Shown here one piece after another: positions 55,829 to 64,000 of a stretch of 64,000 nt of DNA (within the stretch, counting starts at the first letter, position 1; the number at the start of each line of letters is the position of its first letter). The translations under genes and the position numbers were made by a program. The notes beneath the pieces were generated by a model. That model was given only the letters and a program-made list of their open reading frames with translations, did not search any database and was not told where the DNA came from. Source of the stretch: an uncultured Cycloclasticus sp. (GTDB lineage: Bacteria > Pseudomonadota > Gammaproteobacteria > Methylococcales > Cycloclasticaceae). The DNA lies in the NCBI GenBank assembly GCA_913057515.1, contig CAJXOJ010000005.1, forward strand, positions 26,744 through 90,743, given 5' to 3'.

Positions 55829-56774
55829 TAAAATGATCGAATCCTTTGTTGAGGGTAACAACTTCACGCCCATTCATCTTAATGCGCAAACCGCTTTGTT
55901 GCTCTATCACACCAATCTTTGAAACATGAAAAGGCTGCAACTTCTCTAACATCTCCTCACTTACCGTTTCTGGCAGTGTAAAACACAATTCATAGTCATC
56001 GCCCGTTGAGTAAGGCCATACATCATCACCGAGTTCTTGCATATATTGTTTTACCGAATTACTTAGGGGTAATTTTTCATGCCAAATGGTTGCACCAACC
56101 TCACTGGCTTTAAGAATATGATTTAAATCGGCTGACAAACCATCTGAAATATCAATACATGAACTAGCCATACCTAATAAGATCTGCCCAAGCTCTACCT
56201 TGGGGCTCGGTTTTAGGTAACTAAGCAAGTCGATATCATGTGTATCCATACTGCCTGATAAAGCTTTTTTCAAGCCTAAGCCTGCATTGCCAATAGTGCC
56301 AGACACATAGATTCCATCACCTAAATTTGATCCTGAGCGAGTTAAGCGCCGATGTTTAGGCAATAAACCCATAATGTTAATGGTAATAGACAGGTGCCCA
56401 CGTGTTGTATCACCCCCTATTAATTGAAGCGAGTGTCGTCTAGCTAAGTCAAAAAAGCCTTTACTAAATCGTGCCAACCATGCCTTATCAACGCTGGGCA
56501 AAGTAATCGCCAAAGAAGCCCAAGCTGGAGTTGCTCCCATTGCAGCTAAATCACTTAGATTAACTGCAAGCACTTTGCACCCCAACAGCTCGGGGTCACT
56601 ATTCGGTAAAAAGTGCACCCCTTCAACTAAGGTATCGGTACTAATAGCCAATTGCTTATCTGCTGGCACATCGACGATGGCGCAGTCATCACCCACACCC
56701 ATAACGGGACACAGCCCAACATCAGATTTCGATGTAAAAAACTCTTCTATAATGGAAAATTCAGATGAAGACAT
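55818..56774 (-). CDS. thiL: Thiamine-monophosphate kinase
   Basis: VGDDCAIVDVPADKQLAISTDTLVEGVHF; DLAAMGATPAWASLAITLP. Confidence 0.97.
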   Translation of the reverse strand: MSSSEFSIIEEFFTSKSDVGLCPVMGVGDDCAIVDVPADKQLAISTDTLVEGVHFLPNSDPELLGCKVLAVNLSDLAAMGATPAWASLAITLPSVDKAWLARFSKGFFDLARRHSLQLIGGDTTRGHLSITINIMGLLPKHRRLTRSGSNLGDGIYVSGTIGNAGLGLKKALSGSMDTHDIDLLSYLKPSPKVELGQILLGMASSCIDISDGLSADLNHILKASEVGATIWHEKLPLSNSVKQYMQELGDDVWPYSTGDDYELCFTLPETVSEEMLEKLQPFHVSKIGVIEQQSGLRIKMNGREVVTLNKGFDHFNVR

Positions 56775-56782
56775 AGCGAGAA

Positions 56783-57232
56783 CTAAGTCGTTTTTTTCTT
56801 ACCTTTTAGCTTGGCTTTTATCTCAATGGATCTACATTTTTGAGCCAATTTATCCATAATACTATTTACGTAAGCGTGGCTTTTTTCAGAGCCAAAGCTT
56901 TTAGCCAAGTTAATAGACTCATTAATAGCCACCCGATAAGGCACTTCAGGCTTAAACAGTAATTCGTACGCCCCTAAACGCAACACTGCTTTTTCAATCG
57001 GATCAATTTTCTCGAAATCACGGGTAGTAAATTCACCAATGGCTTCATCTAGCTCGCCAAACTTATCGACTACGCCGGTCAACAATAATTCAAAGTATGC
57101 TTTTTGGTATTTCGGTGTTTCAGGGTCTTTTTCAAATTGCTCACAAATTTCTTTTAAGTTTTGACCCGTCATTTGCCACTGATAGAGCGCTTGGAGTGCG
57201 ACCAATCTTGCATTACTTTTTGGTGAACTCAT
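56783..57232 (-). CDS. nusB: Transcription antitermination factor NusB
   Basis: [17 protein letters not shown]..; [32 protein letters not shown]. Confidence 0.97.
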   Translation of the reverse strand: MSSPKSNARLVALQALYQWQMTGQNLKEICEQFEKDPETPKYQKAYFELLLTGVVDKFGELDEAIGEFTTRDFEKIDPIEKAVLRLGAYELLFKPEVPYRVAINESINLAKSFGSEKSHAYVNSIMDKLAQKCRSIEIKAKLKGKKKTT

Positions 57233-57708
57233 TCGGCGTCTATCACCTTAAGCACATTAACCATTTCAATGGCCGCCAAGGCTGCTTCTGCACCTTTATT
57301 GCCAGCCTTTGTACCAGCGCGCTCTATTGCTTGCTCGATAGAATCAACCGTTAACACACCAAAAGTGACGGGGATATTTGCTTGCAACGACACCGTTGCC
57401 AAGCCTTTAGTCACCTCTGCTGAAACATATTCAAAATGTGGCGTACCACCACGAATAACTGCACCTAAGCCAATAATGGCATCGTATTTTTCTTTTGCTG
57501 CTAAACGCTGCGCCGCCAATGGCATTTCAAATGCACCAGGTACCTTTACGATTTCAATATTCTTCATGTCTGCACCATGTCGAACCAAGGTGTCAATCGC
57601 CCCCCCTTCTAACTGGTCAACAATAAAGCTGTTAAAGCGGCCCACCAATAAACAGAAACGCGCATCACGCACGACCATATTTCCTTCTATTACTTTTGCA
57701 TCTGACAT
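57229..57708 (-). CDS. ribH: 6,7-dimethyl-8-ribityllumazine synthase
   Basis: [49 protein letters not shown]. Confidence 0.97.
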   Translation of the reverse strand: MSDAKVIEGNMVVRDARFCLLVGRFNSFIVDQLEGGAIDTLVRHGADMKNIEIVKVPGAFEMPLAAQRLAAKEKYDAIIGLGAVIRGGTPHFEYVSAEVTKGLATVSLQANIPVTFGVLTVDSIEQAIERAGTKAGNKGAEAALAAIEMVNVLKVIDAE

Positions 57709-57821
57709 ATAAAACCCTTGTTATCTGTTCGTAGAAACTTAATTTAAGGAGCAATTATTATTGCTCAACCAGCATATTATTTTTTGTAAAACTCAACGTT
57801 TGCTATTAATACAGCAAGCTC

Positions 57822-58925
57822 TCAATCTAATGCGACGTGCTCAACAATCTCAATATCAAAACCAGTCAGCCCCGAGTATTTAGTTGGCGTACCAAGTAGT
57901 TTTAAGTTTTTAATACCAAGCGCTGTTAAAATTTGACAACCCACACCCACTTCTCTTGAATCAACCAAAGGCTGCGGCGCTAAATTCGACACGCCTTTTT
58001 CTTTTAATTCTTGCTCGTGAATGAATTCAACAATTGATTGATTGTCTTCTTTGTTGCGAATTAAAATTAAAGCACCTCGCCCTTCATCTGCTATCTTTTG
58101 CATAGCACTTGGTAAAGGGTAATGATCACTCTCTTTGGCATGTAATAAATCAGCCAAGGTGCTTTTTGCATTGATTCGCACCATCACGGGCTCATCGGTA
58201 CTCACATCACCATAGGTGAGCGCTAAATGAAGCTTATTATCTATTTCGTCTTGAAATGCATGAAGCCTGAAGTCGCCATATTTAGTAGGGTAGTTGCAAC
58301 TACTGACGAGCTCTATCGTCTTTTCATTTTGAATGCGGTAATGAATTAAATCGGCAATCGTGCCTATTTTTAACTCATGTTTTTCAGCAAAAACCTTTAA
58401 GTCATCTCGTCGCGCCATCGTGCCATCATCATTTAAAATTTCAACAATAACGGCAGCAGGTTCAGAACCTGCTAAACGCGCTAGGTCGCAACCTGCCTCG
58501 GTGTGTCCAGTACGGTTTAACACCCCACCTGGTTGCGCCATCAGTGGAAAAATATGCCCTGGCTGAACCACATCGGTTGGCTTTGCGTCTGAGTTAACCG
58601 CCGCTAAAATAGTTTTGGCACGATCAGCAGCTGAAATGCCGGTGGTTACCCCTTCTGCCGCCTCAATTGATACGGTGAAATTAGTTGAATACGCTGCTTG
58701 ATTATCATTTACCATTAACGGTAAACGTAATTGCTGACAACGCTCACGAGTCAGTGTTAAGCAAATTAAACCTCGACCATAACTCGCCATAAAATTTATA
58801 TCTTGTGGACGAACATGCTCAGCGAGCATCAGCAAATCGCCTTCATTCTCGCGGTCTTCATCATCCATAATGATGACTATTTTGCCCTGTTTCAGGTCAT
58901 CAATAATTTCTTGAGTCGTATTCAT
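57822..58925 (-). CDS. ribB: 3,4-dihydroxy-2-butanone-4-phosphate synthase with degenerate GTP cyclohydrolase II domain (RibBX-like)
   Basis: N-terminal DHBP synthase intact ([35 protein letters not shown]); C-terminal RibA-like domain lacks the CX10CXC zinc ligands. Confidence 0.93.
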   Translation of the reverse strand: MNTTQEIIDDLKQGKIVIIMDDEDRENEGDLLMLAEHVRPQDINFMASYGRGLICLTLTRERCQQLRLPLMVNDNQAAYSTNFTVSIEAAEGVTTGISAADRAKTILAAVNSDAKPTDVVQPGHIFPLMAQPGGVLNRTGHTEAGCDLARLAGSEPAAVIVEILNDDGTMARRDDLKVFAEKHELKIGTIADLIHYRIQNEKTIELVSSCNYPTKYGDFRLHAFQDEIDNKLHLALTYGDVSTDEPVMVRINAKSTLADLLHAKESDHYPLPSAMQKIADEGRGALILIRNKEDNQSIVEFIHEQELKEKGVSNLAPQPLVDSREVGVGCQILTALGIKNLKLLGTPTKYSGLTGFDIEIVEHVALD

Positions 58926-58986
58926 AAATGCTTTTAGTTGGTTGATGGCGCTTATTGTAGCCGATTCAACCTAGTTACTTTTCAGA

Positions 58987-59640
58987 TTATTTAACAAAGC
59001 CGCTGTTTTCAAGCAACTTTTTATAATCAACAGCTGCTTGATTGTCTGTCTGCCCCATCATTAAACGCTCTAAATAACGCGCAATTACATCCACTTCCAG
59101 ATTAACTGAGTCACCCACTTGTCGCTGACCTAGCGTTGTCATTTCTAATGTGTGCGGCACAATATTGACTGAAAACGACGTATCATCCACAGCATTCACC
59201 GTTAAACTAATACCATCGATACAAATTGAACCTTTTTGCGCAACATAACGCGCCAATTGTTTAGGCATACTAAAACTAAAACGAATTGAACGCGCATCGT
59301 TTTTACGCTCAATCACTTGTCCAACGCCATCGACATGACCACTAACCATATGCCCGCCTAATCGCGTTTGCGCTTGTAAGGCACATTCTAAATTAACCAC
59401 CGTTCCTGCTTTCACGTTGCCCATTGTGGTGGCAGACAATGTTTCATTTGAAACATCTGCGACAAACTGCCCCTTTGTTAATTCAATGGCTGTTAAACAC
59501 ACCCCATTAACGGCAATACTGTCGCCAAGTTGCGCATCACTTAAATCTAAATTGGCCGTTGCTACGGTTAAACGAACATCACCTTGTTGTTGCTCAACCC
59601 GTTTAATTTCACCCAACGCCTCGATAATTCCAGTAAACAT
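58987..59640 (-). CDS. ribE: Riboflavin synthase alpha subunit
   Basis: MFTGIIEALGEI; duplicated lumazine-binding domains; GGHMVSGHVDGVG. Confidence 0.97.
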   Translation of the reverse strand: MFTGIIEALGEIKRVEQQQGDVRLTVATANLDLSDAQLGDSIAVNGVCLTAIELTKGQFVADVSNETLSATTMGNVKAGTVVNLECALQAQTRLGGHMVSGHVDGVGQVIERKNDARSIRFSFSMPKQLARYVAQKGSICIDGISLTVNAVDDTSFSVNIVPHTLEMTTLGQRQVGDSVNLEVDVIARYLERLMMGQTDNQAAVDYKKLLENSGFVK

Positions 59641-60753
59641 TTAACTCTCTCTTTTAACCTTATAGGTCAACTTAATATCGTCGTCTAAGACATCCATGCC
59701 TACGTAATTCAATTGAACTCTTTCCGATAGTTTAGATACTTGCGGCATTGAAAATGCGCCTCGGGCGTCTGCCCCTAATGCACTCGGTGCCATGTAAATA
59801 ATCAACTCATCTACAATACCTGCTTGTAAGCACGCACCATTTAACAAAGCACCCGCTTCAACCATCACACTGTTGATAGTTTGCGATATAAGCCATTCAT
59901 GCACCGCACCCAAATCAACTTGGCCCTTACTATCGGAGGCAATCACTTCCACCTGACAGCCCATCTGTCGTAAAGCCAAAACAGCCTCTTCATTGTCGCT
60001 ACAAGTTAAAATAGTGGCATGGGCATTTGAATTGAAAAAACGCGCATTTAGCGGGGTTTTTAACTGCGAATCCAATACAACGATACGTGGTTGCTGTACC
60101 GAAAAATCAGCTAGGCCATCTCTAGCGGTTAACTGAGGGTCATCAGCCAGAATCGTTCCCACACCTGTTAACACCACGTCACTTTCAGCACGTAAGCGAT
60201 GAACATCCTGGCGCGCAGCAGAACCTGTTATCCATTGGCTTTCGCCCGATGCCATGGCTGTTTTACCATCCAAGCTCATAGCCACTTTACTAATTACATA
60301 AGGCTTAGCAGTCGTCATTTTATAACAGAAAGCCTTATTCAATGCCCTTGCTTGCTCTTCTAACAAACCAACAGAAACATCAATTCCTGCATCACGTAAT
60401 TTAGCTATGCCCTTACCTGCCACTAAAGGGTTGGGGTCTTGCATGGCGATCACCACACATAACACACCAGCCTTTATCAAGGCATCAGCACATGGTGGCG
60501 TTCTACCTTGATGACTGCATGGCTCTAAGGTCACATAAGCCGTTGCACCATTAGCGCTGGCACCTGCTTGATGTAGCGCATGAACTTCAGCATGTGGTTC
60601 ACCCGCTTTTTTATGCCAACCTTCACCGATAATCTCACCCTTATAAACAATGACGCAGCCGACACATGGGTTTGGTTTAGCGCTATATCTACCTTGTGCA
60701 GCCAGTTCTAGCGCACGGTGCATATAACGTTGATCATCAGACGTAAACGTCAT
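59641..60753 (-). CDS. ribD: Bifunctional diaminohydroxyphosphoribosylaminopyrimidine deaminase/reductase
   Basis: PNPCVGCVIVYKGEIIGEGWHKKAGEPHAEVHAL; VTLEPCSHQGRTPPCADALI. Confidence 0.97.
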   Translation of the reverse strand: MTFTSDDQRYMHRALELAAQGRYSAKPNPCVGCVIVYKGEIIGEGWHKKAGEPHAEVHALHQAGASANGATAYVTLEPCSHQGRTPPCADALIKAGVLCVVIAMQDPNPLVAGKGIAKLRDAGIDVSVGLLEEQARALNKAFCYKMTTAKPYVISKVAMSLDGKTAMASGESQWITGSAARQDVHRLRAESDVVLTGVGTILADDPQLTARDGLADFSVQQPRIVVLDSQLKTPLNARFFNSNAHATILTCSDNEEAVLALRQMGCQVEVIASDSKGQVDLGAVHEWLISQTINSVMVEAGALLNGACLQAGIVDELIIYMAPSALGADARGAFSMPQVSKLSERVQLNYVGMDVLDDDIKLTYKVKRES

Positions 60754-60762
60754 ACTGGGAGA

Positions 60763-61257
60763 CTATTTCTTACCAACAGCAGACAAGGCAATCGGTTCAA
60801 TTTTATCTTCTTTTTCAAGCGCATCAATCACTTCTCTAAATGCATTAACATCTTCAAAGCTTTTATACACAGACGCGAAACGAACATAAGCCACATGATC
60901 TAAATTACTCAGCTCTTCCATCACTAACTCACCAATTTTCAACGAGGGTATCTCGCGCTCACCCAATGACAACAAGCGTTTTTTGATACGGCTCAAAGCT
61001 GCATCAATATCTTCACTGTTAACCGGACGTTTCTCTAACGCACGCAAAACCCCTGCACTGAGTTTTTCTTCCCAAAAAGGCTCTCGAACACCATCACTCT
61101 TCACCACTCTTGGCAAATTAAGCTCAGCTGTTTCAAAGGTGGTGAACCGCTCTTTACAGGCTTGACACTCACGGCGGCGGCGCACGCTATCCCCTTCACC
61201 CGCCAAGCGCGAGTCAATAACACGTGTATCGTTGTCATTACAAAAGGGGCATTGCAT
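60763..61257 (-). CDS. nrdR: Transcriptional repressor NrdR
   Basis: [42 protein letters not shown]. Confidence 0.98.
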   Translation of the reverse strand: MQCPFCNDNDTRVIDSRLAGEGDSVRRRRECQACKERFTTFETAELNLPRVVKSDGVREPFWEEKLSAGVLRALEKRPVNSEDIDAALSRIKKRLLSLGEREIPSLKIGELVMEELSNLDHVAYVRFASVYKSFEDVNAFREVIDALEKEDKIEPIALSAVGKK

Positions 61258-61269
61258 ATGGCTTAAACC

Positions 61270-62526
61270 TTAATCTGCGTAAACAGGTAAACGTAAACAA
61301 ATGGCCAATACTTTTTCCTTAACCGCTTGTTGAACGCTTTCGTTTTCAATATCATCCAGAATGTCACACATCCAACCGGCAAGGTCTTTGCTATCTTGCT
61401 CGTTAAAGCCGCGTGTTGTAATTGCCGGCGCACCTAAACGAATACCACTGGTCACAAATGGTGATTGAGGGTCATTCGGCACAGAGTTTTTATTAGTGGT
61501 GATGTTCGCTACTTCTAATGCTGCTTCAGCTGCTTTACCGGTTAAACCTTTGTCGATTAAATCAACCAAGAACAAGTGATTGTCTGTACCGCCAGACACA
61601 ATATTGTAACCACGTGCAATAAATGTATTAGCCATTGCACTTGCGTTTACTTTTACTTGTTTTTGATAAGTAGTGAACTCAGGTGATAACGCTTCTTTAA
61701 ACGCTACTGCTTTCGCCGCAATCACGTGCATGAGTGGGCCGCCTTGAGTACCTGGAAACACCATTGAGTTTAATTTTTTCTCAATCTCAGGATTGGCTTT
61801 GGCCAAAATTAAACCACCACGTGGGCCACGTAATGTCTTATGTGTAGTTGATGTGGTGACATCAGCAATACCGACTGGGCTTGGGTATTCACCCGCGGCC
61901 ACTAAACCGGCAACGTGCGCCATATCGACAAATAGGTATGCGCCAACGGAATCTGCAATATCACGGAATTTTTGCCAGTCCATCACACGAGAGTACGCAG
62001 AAAAACCGGCGACAATCATTTTAGGCTTATGCTCATTCGCAAGCGCTTGAATTTCTTCATAATCCACCTCGCCGGTTGCTTCATTCAAACCGTATTGAAC
62101 GGCATTGAAGATTTTGCCTGAGAAGTTTACTTTAGCTCCGTGCGTAAGGTGCCCACCGTGCGCTAAACTCATACCCAAAATGGTATCACCAGCTTGTAAT
62201 AAAGCGAAATAAACCGCTGCATTGGCTTGTGAGCCTGCATGTGGTTGCACATTGGCATAATCTGCACCAAACAACTCTTTAACACGGTCAATGGCTAACT
62301 GCTCTGCAATGTCCACATATTCACAACCGCCATAATAGCGTTTGCCTGGATAACCTTCTGCATACTTATTAGTTAGCATTGAACCCTGAGCCTGCATCAC
62401 ACGAGGACTCGCGTAGTTCTCTGACGCAATCAGCTCAATATGGTCTTCTTGGCGTTGCTCTTCTTGTTGAATAGACGCCCAAAGTTCGTCATCAAATCCT
62501 TCAATAGTCATGCGCTTGTTGTACAT
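61270..62526 (-). CDS. glyA: Serine hydroxymethyltransferase
   Basis: [56 protein letters not shown]; true start probably [10 protein letters not shown]. Confidence 0.98.
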   Translation of the reverse strand: MYNKRMTIEGFDDELWASIQQEEQRQEDHIELIASENYASPRVMQAQGSMLTNKYAEGYPGKRYYGGCEYVDIAEQLAIDRVKELFGADYANVQPHAGSQANAAVYFALLQAGDTILGMSLAHGGHLTHGAKVNFSGKIFNAVQYGLNEATGEVDYEEIQALANEHKPKMIVAGFSAYSRVMDWQKFRDIADSVGAYLFVDMAHVAGLVAAGEYPSPVGIADVTTSTTHKTLRGPRGGLILAKANPEIEKKLNSMVFPGTQGGPLMHVIAAKAVAFKEALSPEFTTYQKQVKVNASAMANTFIARGYNIVSGGTDNHLFLVDLIDKGLTGKAAEAALEVANITTNKNSVPNDPQSPFVTSGIRLGAPAITTRGFNEQDSKDLAGWMCDILDDIENESVQQAVKEKVLAICLRLPVYAD

Positions 62527-62731
62527 TTAGTTTCCTCGTGCCGTTTCCAACGTCGTTAGTTAAATAAAAAAAGCGAATTCTACATCATATTGTGGTTACA
62601 AGGCTATTTTTAGCCAAAAACACACAAGAACCTGAAAAATGAACACTCTTTGATCACCAGAACCCGCTTAACACATGCTCAAGCGCTTTAGGGTATATTA
62701 GTGATCTTGAATAACACGGGACAAAATTGAC

Positions 62732-63664
62732 ATGAGAACGGCCTACATCACGCATGCTGATTTAATGAAACACGATATGGGCGCAACACACCCAGAAAAC
62801 CCAAGCCGCCTTGACGCCATTCAAGATCAATTAAAACACAGACAACTTTGGGACCTTTTAGAACACATTGACGCTCCAAACGCCGAGCAAACTGCTTTAT
62901 TGCGTGCTCATAGTCAACAACACATTGATGCCATTTTTGCTAACGCGCCTCGCAGCGGACAAGGGCTCTTCCAAATCACCCCAGATACGCTTATGAACGA
63001 ACATAGCCTAGACGCTGCGCTAAAAGCTGCCGGTGCCGGCACCATCGCTGTTGACCTTATCATGGATAAACAGATAGACAATGCTTTTTGTGCCGTTCGA
63101 CCACCAGGACATCATGCAGAAAGGTCTACACCGATGGGCTTTTGTTTTTTTAACAATATTGCTGTTGCTGCTGCACACGCGCTTGAAAAACACGCACTAG
63201 ATCGTATTGCCATTGTTGACTTTGATGTCCACCAAGGCAATGGCACACAAGATATTTTTGAAGCCGATGATCGCGTGTTATTTTGCTCAAGTTATGAACA
63301 CCCTCTGTTCCCATTTTCTAACAGTCCAAGCATCCCTAATAAGCTCATTAACACGCCACTAAAGTCCGGCTCAACGGGGGCGGATTTTCGCGCTCAGGTT
63401 CAACAACATTGGCTACCAGCATTACACGCCTTTAAACCACAGTTTATTTTTATATCTGCCGGCTTTGATGCGCACTGGGAAGATGATATCGCCACCCTAT
63501 GTTTTCAAGATCAAGACTTTGCATGGATAACGCAAGAAATGATGGCGATTGCACGACGCTACTCGCACAATCGCATTATGTCTGTACTCGAAGGCGGTTA
63601 CGCACTCAAAGCACTGGGCCGTAGTGCCGAACAGCACATCCGCACTCTAATGGAGCTAAACTAA
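62732..63664 (+). CDS. Histone deacetylase/acetylpolyamine amidohydrolase (AcuC) family protein
   Basis: RPPGHHAERSTPMGFCFFNNIAVAA; VDFDVHQGNGTQDIF; SAGFDAHWED; catalytic H and zinc ligands present. Confidence 0.93.
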   Translation: MRTAYITHADLMKHDMGATHPENPSRLDAIQDQLKHRQLWDLLEHIDAPNAEQTALLRAHSQQHIDAIFANAPRSGQGLFQITPDTLMNEHSLDAALKAAGAGTIAVDLIMDKQIDNAFCAVRPPGHHAERSTPMGFCFFNNIAVAAAHALEKHALDRIAIVDFDVHQGNGTQDIFEADDRVLFCSSYEHPLFPFSNSPSIPNKLINTPLKSGSTGADFRAQVQQHWLPALHAFKPQFIFISAGFDAHWEDDIATLCFQDQDFAWITQEMMAIARRYSHNRIMSVLEGGYALKALGRSAEQHIRTLMELN

Positions 63665-63665
63665 A

Positions 63666-64000
63666 TCAACTACTAGACGTTTTATGATTTAACAACAACT
63701 TCACTGTCACGATACCGGGCTCATCATGCTGAGTCTGTAACGTAAAGCCGGCTTTTCTGCATAAACCGAGCATGACTTTATTTTCTGCCAACACTGAACC
63801 ATATACTTCCCTTAGCCCCCTTGATTCGGCGTAATGAATAATTTTATTCAATAACAACGTACCCAAACCTTGCCGTCCAACGACATGATTAACGATTAAA
63901 GAAAACTCTGCACGTGGCTCAAATGGCTCTAATATTAAGCGCACGACGGCATACAGCTTCCAGTTTTTCTGCGTTCGTGGATCCGTTATAACCAACGCCA
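63666..64000 (-). CDS. GNAT acetyltransferase domain, C-terminus of a longer protein truncated by the window edge (possibly PatZ/YfiQ-like)
   Basis: AEFSLIVNHVVGRQGLGTLLLNKIIHYAESRGLREVYGSVLAENKVMLGLCRKAGF; the frame remains open to 64000. Confidence 0.8.
   Translation of the reverse strand, partial: ALVITDPRTQKNWKLYAVVRLILEPFEPRAEFSLIVNHVVGRQGLGTLLLNKIIHYAESRGLREVYGSVLAENKVMLGLCRKAGFTLQTQHDEPGIVTVKLLLNHKTSSS

Noticed and set aside
57749-57766. GAGCAAT-TATT-ATTGCTC hairpin between ribBX and ribH as a riboswitch or terminator
   Set aside because: Only a 7-bp stem, no U-tract on the transcribed strand, and no conserved FMN-aptamer segments recognised nearby.

Overview
The window is a contiguous gammaproteobacterial chromosome segment, coding almost entirely on the minus strand. 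I saw no CRISPR array, transposase, prophage, toxin-antitoxin pair or defence island. The taxon is not determined; the gene order suggests a polar-flagellated, non-enteric gammaproteobacterium. In map order it holds: a polar-flagellum cluster (motD-like, motC, fliA, flhG, flhF, flhA, flhB, fliR-Q-P-O-N-M-L, fliK); an acyl-CoA synthetase plus fused isobutyryl-CoA mutase (icmF) pair; purA-hisZ-DUF2065-hflC-hflK-hflX-hfq-miaA-mutL-amiC-tsaE-nnrD; queG, orn, an M48 peptidase and rsgA; hinT-recR-ybaB-dnaX-ffs; a RegB/RegA-type redox two-component pair; a degenerate GGDEF protein; monomeric icd; tRNA-Cys, tRNA-Gly, pgsA, uvrC, phaR; pnp-rpsO-truB-rbfA-infB-nusA-rimP-tRNA-fMet; pgpA-thiL-nusB-ribH-ribBX-ribE-ribD-nrdR-glyA; and an HDAC-family protein facing a truncated GNAT gene. 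I do not see a clear-cut undescribed multi-gene system. The most testable non-obvious signals are: (1) an A9 slippery run in dnaX with immediate stops in both alternative frames, predicting a short gamma-like form; (2) two sigma-54 -24/-12 promoters, upstream of fliL and fliK, the latter next to a perfect 28-bp palindrome; (3) rsgA lacking a normal start codon that covers its N-terminal OB-fold; (4) a RibBA-like protein whose GTP cyclohydrolase II half has lost its zinc cysteines; (5) an intact quinone/redox-sensing RegB; (6) an acetyltransferase/deacetylase gene pair at the right edge.
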